From contig JACKQL020000008.1 of the NCBI GenBank assembly GCA_018296165.2, forward strand, positions 1,302,001 to 1,366,000: DNA of 64,000 nt, given 5' to 3'. The notes under the pieces were generated by a model. That model was not told the DNA's origin. It saw nothing but the letters and a program-made list of their open reading frames with translations, and did no database searches. Source of the DNA: Termitomyces sp. T153 (lineage: Eukaryota; Basidiomycota; Agaricomycetes; Agaricales; Lyophyllaceae). Both the position numbers and the translations under genes were made by a program. Shown here piece after piece: positions 11,980-23,125 of this stretch. Numbering within the stretch: position 1 is the first letter of the stretch; each line of letters begins with the position of its first letter.

Positions 11980-12634
11980 TGACCACTTAGTCATTTGCAA
12001 AATCAAGGAGGACCTTATAGGTTCTCATAAGTGGTGTTCCTACAATCATGTCATAGCAATCAAAGTTTGCAATGTCTATATAGACATTGTAAGTTTTGCC
12101 AGGAACCTTCATGGTAACTCTGGCACCATAGTTCACAATGGAATGACTTCCAATTGTTCCCAGCTGCAGGATGATGGGAGTGACCAATGGTGCCACCCAT
12201 ATTCCAGCCACATAGGTGAACAATGGAGTGATTCTGAAAGTAGTACTCTCTGAATCCCACAGTGTCCATGCTCAGTGGCCATTCACCTCTATCCAAGTGA
12301 CAAGACATTCTTTATCTTGTGCTGGCAGCACTAGGCAGTCTATGGCATCCTTGACCACTACAAGCCACACCTTTTGCATGCAAACCTTGTTGCTAGGTTC
12401 TTTCTCCCTATGCTTACTAGTAGAGACCTCTGTGAGGGCAAATAATCTCTCACTATCACTACCACAAGTATAGTACTTGTTGTTGTACATTTCCAATTCA
12501 ATGTACTCTTCACCATACTTGTGAGTCCCATCAGACTCCAATGCATCATCAACATCAGCCTCAGCAGGCTCCTCCTCCTGCTCATTGTTGGCTTCACCCA
12601 CATCTAACAGAGCAGCTGTATGAGCTGCCTGCAC
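11980..12634 (-). pseudogene. Element B aspartic protease region
   Basis: The minus strand shows an acidic linker (EANNEQEEEPAEADVDDALE) and then a retropepsin-like stretch containing YNVYIDIANFDCYDMIVG followed by TPLMRTYKVLLDF. This resembles the DMILGMPWL-type flap end of gypsy proteases. It lies between the zinc knuckle and RT as expected. I could not place the catalytic DSG triad with certainty; a frame change occurs near 12.27 kb. Confidence 0.55.
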
Positions 12635-15350
12635 AAATACTCAGGAAGCTGGCTTAGCCAGCTCCCTGCATTCATGCACAAAGTGTCCAGCTTTTCTGCA
12701 TTTAAAACAGTTTGTGGACTGCCCAGCATCCTTGCTGGGTTGGCCTAATGCTATGGCCATTATATTTTTCTCTGCAGCAAGATGTTTTCTTGCTGCCTGC
12801 ACTGCAGCCACAGGTTGGGAGGGCCTCAAGCCCATATCAGCTCTAGATTGCAAAGGTCTCAAGGCCATGCATATAGCTGGCCTTTTTGCTAACCTCAATA
12901 GTTGTGACCTCAGATGCTGTCCAGTCACCTTTGTTTACTTAGCTAGTGCAGTCCCACTTGCTAGAGATTGTGCTGCTGCTAGCAACAGCTGCTGTCCTGA
13001 CTGACTTTTCACTACACTCTAAGTAGTGCACAGCAGTTTTAATGCTGTTCTCATAAGCCTTGGCCTCTGAGACAAACTCCTCAACAGTATTTCCTTTAGA
13101 AGCTGGTCTGCTGTTGCATATTAATGCAACAAGCATATTGGAGAGTATTCCCTCCAAAAGCCACTCACAAATAGTAAATTCATTGGGAAGAACATGGCCA
13201 TGTTTTGAGCATGGTTGAGCAAGGCATTATAGAAGCCTTGCACTCCTTCTTTGACTGCATACACCATGTCACAGAATGTGTCACATGCATCTTGCATTGT
13301 TGAAGGCTGTATAAACTAGTCATACAGTCCAAAAATCATGTTCTTGAACCTCCAGTGGGACTGGGCCCTATTGACATATATTACATGTCATAGGTACCAC
13401 TTTAGCATACTTGCAGCTAGAAAGTCCATCAGAATTAGAACTTTCTTATGATTGCACTCATTGCCACTACACTGAGCTATGGCATAGAATATGCAGATAC
13501 TCATCAGCCAATCTTCAAATTTGCTGAACTTGGCAGACCCAGCATAGAGAGTGATTGTCTCTGATGGATCACTCCACCTTGGCTTGAGTCCTTCTGGTAT
13601 TGTCAAATGTACTGCAAGCAAATATTCTATCATTGCCCTCAGCCAATCATGCATTGTCTGGCAATGTATTTGTGGGCCTCTTCCACTCCTGGAATTGCAA
13701 AGCACCCACAATGTTGCAGCAGTATTGAAAACTATTGTGGCTGTCTCTCAGGGAGGACTCTAGTCCTCCTCCTTATAGCTCTGCATCCCACACCATTGTC
13801 CTTACTCAAAGGGCCATCACCTGTACTCCTGGGTCAGGCAGGCCTCCTCCTGGGGGTGGTGGTGGTCCATAACCAGGAAAAGGTAGTCCTCCTCCTGGAC
13901 CTCCACCTCCTCCTCCTGGACCATGAAGTCCATGGTGTGGTATAGAAGGAGGAGAGGACATAGGATCACTCTCTGGTGATCCCTGTCCAGGTTCTCCTCC
14001 ACTAACAAGTCTTTCCCCAGACCAGTTTGAAGGAGTGTTTGCTCCTTGACCTGTGCATCTCTGGAAATCTGCAGAGCTCTGATTAGTCCCAGCATTTCCA
14101 TCTCTGAGAGGGAAGCAAGAGTCATGCTTCTCCTTCTTAATTGGCTTGGTTCATTCCAGTAAAACATACCCTTCTGGCCACACATCATAGGTGGTATTCC
14201 CTTAGAACACCATCTTTTGATTGTCCATGTAGGAGTGTCCAAAGTCCTCCATGTCCCCATTGCAAAATTGCTGTAGAGTGATTGGATCTTCCTCAGTCAG
14301 TGCTCTCCATATAGACTCACCAGGTCTATGCCACACTACTGGTTGCTTTACCATGATCACCAACCCTACATCAGTAGACACTAAGTCTGGTGCTACGATT
14401 GTGCCCAATGTGGCTCATTGTTAATGGTCCACAGCAGCCTGTCTAGTCACATAATCATGCAGCATCTCATCAGGCTGTTGTAGTGCTTGCAACAGAGTCA
14501 ATGCTTTGTTGACTTGGGATAGTGGGGGCACATAGGCCCCACCAAGATAAGGAGATGGCATTGCAGACAATGCTTGTGATCCCTGCAGCTCCTTGCACTG
14601 GAGGTAATCCATTACCTCCTGTGGTAAGAATAGCATGTAAATATCCATATATTTCACTGGATCTGTTGGGATAATGTTGTCTCCCAACAACCTTTGAATT
14701 ACAATGTATTTAGCTACTCTAGCAGCTAAACATTGCTGAGTTGAGGTCTTAGGGACCTCAACATGGTTTTGCCATTATGCCATCACCCTTCTACCAAGGA
14801 TGTTGTCTGGGTGAGCCTTACCATCCATATCAGAGGTGTCTCCAACATCCTCTGGTATTGTCTTGATGAACATGGCTGGGGCTACTGCTTGCATACTCAG
14901 TGCAGGCTCAGCTTGTGATTGTACAGGACTGCAAGCCCTATATGAGAAGTCTTCTGCACTCCTCAACAGTGTTCCCACCATTGAGGGGTCAATCTGACCT
15001 CCTGCAGCAACTGGAAAGGATCAAAGTCCATCCAGCCTCAGTACTGTGGGTGCATACAAGGGGTTTTTTCCTTTGTCTGCCAACACCATGGTGCCTCCTA
15101 GCTCCACTGTTGGATATAGTTGAGTAGAGGGCTCTTGAGAGCCCTCTGCTATGACACTCTTCTGACCACCTGCAGGTGGTTGTACTAGAGTAACTGCTAG
15201 CAGTCCTCTTGGCATCACAGCACTCTCCCTGCCCCCATGATGGTATAACATGGCAAATTCTGATATTCCATGTGGAGCACTCTTCAATGCTCCATCAAAC
15301 TCTGTCTCAGACCTGAGCCCAAGCACCTGACCTTCCATGGTCACCACAGT
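12600..15350 (-). pseudogene. Element B gag with CCHC zinc knuckle
   Basis: Capsid-like segments occur at 13711-13388 (LRAMIEYLLAVHLTIPEGL, YAGSAKFSKFEDWLMS) and 13157-12939 (GNTVEEFVSEAKAYENSIK). The nucleocapsid knuckle CFKCRKAGHFVHEC (C-x2-C-x4-H-x4-C) is at about 12690. Upstream, from 15347, lies a long N-terminal region with PLYAPTVLRLDGL and, near 13.85-14.0 kb, a proline/glycine-rich part. Stops and frameshifts break it into at least six pieces. Confidence 0.75.
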
Positions 15351-15477
15351 GCCTATTATGGAAGGTGCACATCAAAAATTTTAAAATGCTGACTGTAACT
15401 GGTGGTAGTGAACTTCTTTCACAGAAGTTTAGGTTCCCACTTTGCAAATGAGTTAATGCTTATTTGACTTAAAAAAA

Positions 15478-15694
15478 TGTAATGTTTCCATTATGGTTTG
15501 CACAGCTTACAGTTCACACTTCATAAGTCAAAACCAGTCAATAGTTCTGTCTATGCAGTATGAAGTAAGGTGTTGCCTTATATAAGTAAATGTATTGTAC
15601 TTTTAGGGATAGCATCACATGATGCTATCCATATAATATAATAATAATAGAACTAATATAGCAAGGTAGCCTAAGTAATGGGTGCTCCATTACA
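15478..15694 (-). mobile_element. LTR of element B (5' LTR in element sense)
   Basis: Second 217-bp LTR. It matches 2284-2500 with scattered, largely transition-type differences, and is followed by the TSD copy CTGGA at 15695-15699. I did not find a convincing tRNA-complementary primer site just inside it (15477 downward reads TTTTTTTAAGTCAAATAAGC on the minus strand), so priming is unresolved. Confidence 0.92.
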
Positions 15695-15699
15695 CTGGA

Positions 15700-15860
15700 C
15701 CATACTAGACTTGCTTGGACTGCTCCCCATAGCTTCCCCTCACAAGTATCTGAAGTCCAAACCATCTCCAGAGCACTAGGTTATAAGCATGAGATATTGC
15801 ATCCACCTAGTAAGGACTCACCCAGTTAAGCTGAGCTCCTGTGGTTGGCAAAACCTGACA
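15700..15860 (+). mobile_element. A-family LTR (copy A1), right part
   Basis: Continuation of the LTR broken at 2283. It reads CTTGCTTGGACTGC, then CATCCACCTAGTAAGGACTC, and ends AAACCTGACA at 15860, matching the ends of the other A copies. Joined to 1370-2283 it gives an LTR of about 1.08 kb. Confidence 0.88.
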
Positions 15861-18100
15861 GCCACATCTTAGAATGACTCCAGAAGCACCACTACAATCA
15901 CCAAACAACTCTGCCACTCACCTGCTTGCTGGCCCAAGATTGTTGCCCCATGTGACCTCACCCACTACCACCACAATTGACCTAATACAAAACTCAACAC
16001 CCCCACCCAGAAGCCAATGTGTACTTAAGAAAGCCCCTTTGGAACTGAGCAAAATGAATTCCACCACCCAATAGTAATCCCCATTAAGCATCTACATGTC
16101 ATGCTGATTTGAATAAAGAAAGAACCTCTCTACCAACTCTGGACCTCCCTTCCCATCCAGCACAACCCCTAATGCAACTCCACTAATGAGCCAATTTCTT
16201 GATCCAGCCCTTACACTGCCTCTGTGCCTCTGGTTCCTGCCCTAGGAAGAACAGACCAATGAAATGCCACTCCAGATTCCTTCCCCTGCTCAGCACCATC
16301 CTGGAAGATAATTCCCTCAATGAGCCAGCAGTCAACCAGCCTCCCATGCTACTTCCAAATCACTGGCTCCTACACTCAGAAGGACAAACCTATAAAGCAC
16401 ACCTCTGGACCCCTTCCCCTACCCAACAGAAGCCCAAGGACAACTCCATTGATGAGCTAGCAACCAACCCCTCTCATACTAATCCTGAACCACTGGCTCC
16501 TACTCCAGAAAAGACATGATCTATAAAGTGCACCTCTGGACCCCTCCCCCACACACCATAACCCCCAAAGAATAACTCCACCAACAAGCCAGCACTCTGC
16601 CTGACTCTCACACTGCCTCTAGACTGCTAGCTCCTTTGAAAAAGGACAAATCTGCCTCTGGGCCCCTCCCAATACAACTCTCAACACAGCCCTACCTGTT
16701 ACAACCTTCTCCCAGGACACTCTGCCTCCTTGGAGCCTCCCCCAACACTTCTCCCAACTTACTCCAACCTTTGTTGATTCATGGCACCCATCCCAGCTAA
16801 CTCCAATGCTTCCTTGGCAAACCCCAATGACCTCCTGGCAAACCCTGGCACATCCCCTGTAGGCCTCCTCAGCTCCCCCTCTTGCCTACAAGGCCTCCAA
16901 GCCTCTCCAACAGTTCCCCTGGCACAGGCATACATCACTCAACCATCTCCACAACCCACACAACCACTCTAGAATTTCCTGATGGCTATGAGATGGGCCA
17001 TGTTCCCATTAGAGTATCACCACAGCCTGCCCTCCAATCAGAGCCAACACTCATCAACTCCATGTGGCTCCAATGAGCCCTGCAATTATGCCCTCAACCC
17101 TGGAGAAGGTCCAGTAGTTAGTATATAAAGCTGTAGAGTAGCATTTGTTACCTTAGTCTTGATATTACCTTACCTACTTTACTTGGTTTCCTGTGTTTTG
17201 TGTTTCCTTTCTGTTATGTTTCTTGGTCTTGTCTCAATTTCTATTCCTAGTCTTGAATCTATCTTTTTTCTCAGTTCTGTCTTATCTTGCCTTCATCTCA
17301 TCTCATCCATCTTTGTTTCATTATCATTCCTAAGTTCCTTTCATCTCTGACATTATTACAAACTCTGTACACATGCTATAAACCTTCAAACATTCTTACA
17401 ATAGCTCTAGACCTCGCTCTATGTTCAGCTCTAGAGCCCATCACTCTTGATTGATCCTCCATCAAACTCTGGCTCTGCTCCCATCACTCACAAAGCCTCC
17501 ACTCCCATCACTCACAAAGCCTCTGCTCTCATCACTTGCAAAGCCTCTACTTACCCTGCAGCCTATACACTTGCTTACAGACTTGTACTTGATGCCTGTC
17601 CAAGCCCAACATTTAATATACTTGGTCTTAGACTTCCCCAAACTACCTCAGACTTGCTTGGACCACTTTTCCAAGCTTTCCCTTACAAGTACCTGAAGTC
17701 TCCACCATTTCCAGAGTGCTAGGCTATAAGCACAGGACATTGTGTCTGCCTAGTAAGGACTTGCCCAGTGTAGCTGAGCCCCCATGACCAGTGGAACCTG
17801 ATACTACCAATGAGCCAGGGACCGACCTGCCCCTCACATTACCTCCAGACCACTGGCTCCTACCCCAGGAAGGACAAACCTACAGAACCCAACTTCAGAC
17901 TCCTTCTACCACTCAGTGTGGCACTCAGAAAACTCATCAACCCACTACTATGCTGTCTCTGGACCTCTAACTCCTACTCTAAGAAGGACAAATCCACAAC
18001 CCAGACCTCAGACCTACTCATCTTAATGCACTTCAGCAGCACTACAAGCTTCAGGGACACCAGAAATATATAAGACTCCCTTACTCATCTCTAGACTTAC
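15861..18100. repeat. degenerate tandem repeats of about 120 bp in the A-type internal region
   Basis: A loose array of roughly 110-130-bp units marked by recurring blocks CACTGGCTCCTAC, AGAAGGACAAACC and CACCTCTGGACCCCT. It lies on both sides of the nested A3 solo LTR (16697-17803). Units are diverged and CG-poor. It could be the C-terminal repeat region of an element protein or non-coding leader; no frame is clean across more than about two units. Confidence 0.6.
16697..17803 (+). mobile_element. A-family solo LTR (copy A3), old
   Basis: TGTTACAACCTT start and ACCTGATA end (CG-depleted, last TGACA changed to TGATA), 1,107 bp, flanked by a perfect TSD CTACC at 16692-16696 and 17804-17808. 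TATA region GTATATAAAGCTGTAGAG near 17120. It splits the degenerate repeat array. Its CG loss matches its surroundings, so it is older than A2, A4 and A7. Confidence 0.93.
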
Positions 18101-20357
18101 TCTTGGTCAGGGACAAAAGGAAATGCCATGTAGCACCTTCAAACCTGTGAATTCCACTTCTAGACCAGAGAAACTTGTCTAAACAAGTACTTGCAAGACT
18201 CTACTGCACCCCCAACCACACTCCAGAGTTCAGCAAACACTTGCCTAAACACACATCTGCCAAGACACAAACCTCTGGGCACTATCAGTCTTTAAAGCCA
18301 ATCCATCAACCACTCCACACTCAGAGATTTACAGACCACAAGAATGAACAAACCAAACCCAGAGAAAGTATCTCTGCCTCTGTGCTAACTAATTACAGAA
18401 TAGCTGGCACATAAAACTATTCTCTGTTGAGTCTACTACAATGACAACCCCCAATCCACTCCTGGAGCTCCCTTTTGCTATGCCAACAAGGACTCCCACC
18501 TCCAGCTTACCCCACTCCTCATGGGCAATCCCCACCCCATTACCCACACAATTGCCATAGAACCTCTGCCTCTCTCTGCCAGCTTCTCCAGAATGAATCA
18601 ACACCACCCACCAAGCATACTCAAAGCACACCAATATCTGACATATTACCAGCCCCAACTAGACCCCCAACAACTCTGTCTGGCCCTACCAGTGCAACCT
18701 CAAGGTCCAGAGACCCCCATTCAAGCTCACCCACAAGCTCAACTTATTGCCAGGCCTAAATGGCCTCTGCCAAGCTGTTCAAGCACAGCTCAAGCATTCT
18801 CCAAACCCCTCCTTTTAGTTGATGCCCCAAACAGATGCTGACCCACACCATTGAAACACTTAGAAGCTCCAGAGAAACCCCTCCAGCACCCCCACCCAAC
18901 TCCAGAACCCTTGTCTGCAACACTCCACCAAGCCCTGGCACCCCCAGAAATAGTTAACACAGATGGCAATAATGGGCATAAACTCCCACCTCTGGATTTT
19001 ACCAGGGATTCAACTCCCACAAGTAATCCCTGCATGTTTCATTTTCTTAATTCCCTTACCTAATCTGAATTCCATATGCTCACCAAAACTCTGAGAGATT
19101 GTATATACAGGGCTACCAATACAAGATTGTACAAAAGAGACTATGATGGCATAAGAAGAACAAGAAAACAAGGTCTGGGTCACCACTTCACTCCCCCCCT
19201 CCCTCTGAGATCCCTCTGCCTATCCTCTCAATTTCCAAATTGACCTCCATCTGGGCCTTCACCACTGCCAGGACCTCTGTAAGCCCAGACAGTACTTTCT
19301 CTGCATCTGCTTCCACCTCCCACCATGACCTTAGAGCTACCACATTGCAATGCTGGTGCCCTGCCAACAACCACCCCAGCCACACCACCCCCTGCCCCAA
19401 CTCCAGAGAGTGATTCTCAGGCACTTGTGCTACTCCATCCTAAATTGACACAAATGCCACTAAAGCCCTATTCAGAAGAACTCAGTGCTTCTGAATCCAG
19501 CCTATCCAGACTATATCAGAAGAGTTAGGGACAGAGGGAGAAACACTCACATAGCATGCCTGCATGCTCCAAGGCTGCCTCATTCATCAGCCACTCCTTC
19601 TGCCACCTCCCAGCCTCCATCTCTGCCTGGGGTAACCCTTCCTCCATTGTCCCCTGCCACCCTTCTACTGCCTCCATAGACTGTGCTTCCAGCTGCCCCA
19701 ATCACTCCTGTAATTCCTGAGCCTCCATCTCCCACTCAGCAGCCTTGCACATAGCAACATCCTGTTCCCTGCATGCTGCCTCCCTGTTTTATTGCACCGC
19801 CTCTTGACTCTTCTCCACCCTCTGGAGCTCCTCCTCCCTTGCTCTCAACCACTCTGTCAATTCTTTGACCCTCTGGCATAGCAACAAATCAATGGACAAT
19901 GATGCTGAGCATGGAATATCCTAGGGCTGCTCCATCAATGCTCCTGACTCTGGAGAGTACATGTGAAGACCAAGGGAACTAGCCATGAATGACAAGCCCC
20001 TAGGCCTCTTGCTTGGCCCTGCCTCAGAGAATAGGAATGTCTTCCTCTTCCCCTTGTTCCACACACTCAGCACTTCCTCCTTGCAACCTCCCCATAGTGA
20101 ACCCACCTTCCCTGCCAAACCTCCACTCTCTAGTGCCCTTGCTTTCCACCCTGTCATGACCCATTCCATTCCCCCCTATCCAACCTCAGATTCTACACAG
20201 TCCCTCTCTGGATCTCAGCCACACCCCCAGATCTTAGATACAGTCCTGTTTCAGCTACATCCAGGTTTTAACCACCCCTAGGATTGCTTTTTCTGTTCCA
20301 GATCATTCCCACAGGCACAGATCACTTCCACAGGTTCCAGATCACTTCCACCTGTCC

Positions 20358-21699
20358 TGTCAGGTTCCGCTGACCTCGGGGGCTCAGCTGCACTGGGCGA
20401 GTCCTTACTAGGCAGGCGTGATCCCCTTGTACTGATAACCAAACACTGGAAAATGTTCCGGGCACTGATAGCTGGTGTGGGTAGTCGGTGGGATGTGATC
20501 TGGACAGACCTGGGGAGGTCCGGAGAAGTCGGATTGCGAGGAAACAGAAGGTCTTGGCAGGGTTCAGGCAGAAGACCATATAGGGGGATTCATGGAAGCA
20601 AAGGAGTAGGCGGCGGTGTGATCAATGGGAGTGGAGCCGGGGTTTGATGGGGGATCAATGGGAGTTGATGGAGTCCGAAACCAAGCGAAGAGCGAGGTTC
20701 GGACCTGGTGAAAGAGTGTTGGGGTTTGTGATCGTAATCGCAGAGTTTGTGAGGTCATTTAGGTTGATGAGGACTTGGGCACAATGGCCAGACAGAGTCA
20801 CTGAGACAGCGTCAGACGAAATGGAATGGGGCTGATATGGAACAAGAGTAGATTCGAGTGGAGATATGAAACAATAACGGGAACAATAACAAAATGGAGA
20901 CGAGACAAGACCGGGAGACTGAGATAAGACCGGGAGACTGAGATAAGACCGGGAGACTGAGAGTAAGGAGAACAAGACACGAAACACGAAAAGGAAACAA
21001 TCAGACCATAGGTAACGTTAAGCAATATCAAGACTAGAGTACGAAGAGCTACTTGACAACTTATATACTGACTACCGGAGAACTTCGGGGTACGTTGGCT
21101 GTGGCGGCAGGGCTTGGCAGAGCTCGACAGAGTGGGTGGGTGTTGGTTGCAATCAGGGATCCAGCCACGCTGATACGTTGATGGGATCATTGGGGAACGC
21201 GGGTCGCCCCGAGGTTGTCATGATACTCCGGAATAGGTCGGAGGAACCAGGGTGTTGAGTTGATGATGGGTGGCAAAGATCGGGAACAGCGGGGGTGGTT
21301 CTCGGGGTTCGGGAGATCCAGGGTAAGTGTCAGTGGCTGCAGGGAAGGCATCGAAGTTGGCCAGGGGGCCGTCAGAGTTAGCCGGGGAGGTGTCGGAGTT
21401 AGCCGAGGAGGTGTCGGAGTTAACCGGAGAGGTGTCGGAGTTAGCCGGGGAGGTGTCGGAGTTAGCCGGGGAGATGTCGGAGTTAGCCGGGGAGGTGTCA
21501 GAGTTAGCCAGGGAGGTGTCGGAGTTAGCCAGGGAGGCGTCGGAGTTAGCCAGGGAGGCGTTGGAGTTAGCCGGGGAGGCGTCGGAGTTAGCCAAAATAG
21601 GCGCGGGGCATGGGCGGAAGTTCGGCGGAGCGTTAGGGGTTTTCTTGGGGGTCGGGGTTGCTGGGCGATGTGCGGGGGTTCAGGGGACGGGTCGTGACA
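20358..21699 (-). mobile_element. A-family solo LTR (copy A4), young, inside C2
   Basis: Minus-strand A LTR: on the plus strand it begins TGTCAGGTTCCGCTGACC and ends GGGTCGTGACA, 1,342 bp, with a perfect TSD TGTCC at 20353-20357 and 21700-21704. It is CG-rich and the longest A copy because of an expanded 21-bp array at 21370-21600. The TATA region is near 21060 (CTTATATACTGACTAC on the plus strand). Confidence 0.95.
21370..21600 (-). repeat. 21-bp minisatellite within the A4 LTR
   Basis: About eleven units of GTCGGAGTTAGCCGGGGAGGT with few changes. Because the period is a multiple of three, all three plus-strand frames stay open and give long artificial ORFs of seven-residue repeats (for example SELAGEV). 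Other A LTRs carry only about two to four diverged copies at the same place (2964 copy near 3070-3140, 37708 copy near 37800-37850). Confidence 0.9.
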
Positions 21700-23125
21700 T
21701 GTCCCAGATCACTTCCACCTATTCCAGATCACTTCCACCTGTCCAAGATCACTTCCATCTGTCCAAGATCACTTCCAGGATTGCTTCTCTTGTTCCAGAT
21801 CACTTCCTCATGACTTAGATCACTCTGCTATGACTTAGATCACTTCCACCTGACTCAGATTACTTCCACTTGACTTAGATCACTTCCACTTGACTTAGAT
21901 CACTTCCACTTGACTTAGATCACTTCCACTTGTGTTAGATCACTCCCACCTGACTTAGATCACTTCCATCTTCTCCTTTTGACAGTGTCCTACAGCTATA
22001 TAAGGTCCCTTAGTCTGTAGCTACACTCCAGCCTTAACATTACCTGATATCTTGTTTACATTCTGTTGTTATCTGATCTTCTCTCCATTCATTACTCGCT
22101 CTCATTTCTTAGTTTCTTAGTTTCTTTTCCTATTTACATACTTGCTGTTGGCATCACCTCCCCAAGGTGGTTTTGGCTCCTGTAAGAGTCCTCCTCCAGG
22201 ACTGTGGTCCTGACACACCTCTCCTCAACTGCCCCCTCACCCACTCTGGTTCTCACCCCTGCTCCATGGCAATATAGGCCACACACCACTCCAGCAAAAT
22301 AGAACACCTCTTGTGCCTCAGATGATACAGGAGGCACATAGAAGAGTCCTGGCAAGACTCTGCCACTGGCTCCTCAATGTCACAGGCCTCCCCCTGCCAA
22401 GCACAAAGGGTGCACTGAGGACACAGATCAGCTATAAGATGGGAACAATGAACTTAACAACCCACTGGAGCTTTCTTTTGACGCCACTTCAGAGTCAGAG
22501 AGCCCCATGCATGTTCCACTGCCTCTATCAACAACTCTGGCATCACCTGTGCCTATTGCACCCTCTAGCTCTCCAGAACAATGAGGACAACCCCTGGTGC
22601 CAAGCTAAGTCTTGAAGAATGGGCTGGAGGCCAAGGCTGCCCCAACTTCCAGACCTGAGGAGAGCCCCCAGAGGAACCTCCTGCAAACAAAGACACTCCT
22701 GTCAACATTGATCAGTCTAGCTCAGAGCATAGAAGCCTCATACTCATGCTCATACTTATGGAGCATTGCATCCACCCACTTCTGGTTCCACCATTGATCA
22801 AACTCCTTCTAGTAACTCCCACACTTGACCCACACATCCACATGATTGTCATTAGAAGAGGGTGGGGTTGGTGATGATGATGATGAGGGTGATCTTGAGG
22901 AAGACATAGGGATGGCAGTTGAGAAACACTGGAGTACATCTGAACCTTTTAATTGATTAGGAAGGGCCCCCTGACAAATAGCAGTCATGCTTTGACTTTG
23001 TTCCCTACATCACCACCACTCACTGCAGTCTGATCAATATTGCTTGGACTTTAATTCCCATGCTCCCTGCCCATCCTCAACTCATGCCCCACATTTTGAG
23101 GGTCTTGACATTGAAGAGGGGGTGA

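Larger units (their letters stand above)
2284..15694 (-). mobile_element. Element B: 13.4-kb Ty3/gypsy chromovirus with a long extra 3' coding region
   Basis: Complete LTR retrotransposon with 217-bp LTRs, TSD CTGGA and minus-strand coding order gag, CCHC zinc knuckle, aspartic protease, reverse transcriptase, RNase H, integrase and chromodomain. That order (integrase after RT) and the chromodomain place it among Ty3/gypsy chromoviruses. Removing the nested A solo LTR (2964-4108) and C solo LTR (4712-5372) leaves about 11.6 kb, long for the group. The excess is a third coding region between the chromodomain and the 3' LTR. The reading frames are broken by many stops, and CG dinucleotides are nearly absent, so it is an old, inactive copy. 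Confidence 0.9.
20152..22215 (+). mobile_element. C-family solo LTR (copy C2), interrupted by A4
   Basis: Starts TGTCATGACCCATTCC at 20152 and ends GGTCCTGACA at 22215. The A4 solo LTR occupies 20358-21699 (with one TSD copy). The flanks CACCC (20147-20151) and CACCT (22216-22220) are a TSD with one C-to-T difference. Without A4 it is about 0.72 kb, similar to C1, and its 3' part matches 5100-5372 closely. It interrupts the antisense ORF. Confidence 0.9.
19188..22907 (-). pseudogene. antisense ORF of A-type LTR element, copy 2 (Cys-rich and coiled-coil protein)
   Basis: After removing the nested C LTR (20152-22215), the minus strand from 22907 reads a recognisable protein of about 550 codons with a few stops. 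In order: MSSSRSPSSSS, PPSNDNHVDVW, a Trp/Glu-rich helix (FDQWWNQKWVDAML, YEHEYEASML), and a Cys-rich part (CPQCTLCAWQGEAC with further cysteines over about 40 residues). Beyond the C2 insertion come EAGPSKRPRGLSF and a heptad-rich coiled coil (RVKELTEWLRAREEELQRVE, continuing EWEMEAQELQE), ending LEIERIGRGISEGGGE near 19188. It begins about 220 bp inside the 3' LTR A5 and runs against the LTR sense. Not identified with a named family; most likely an accessory protein of the element. Confidence 0.55.

Noticed and set aside
21260..21818. Long plus-strand ORFs with seven-residue repeats (145 and 163 codons)
   Set aside because: They are produced by the 21-bp minisatellite of LTR A4, which keeps frames open; no start context or homolog-like sequence, and they span LTR ends.
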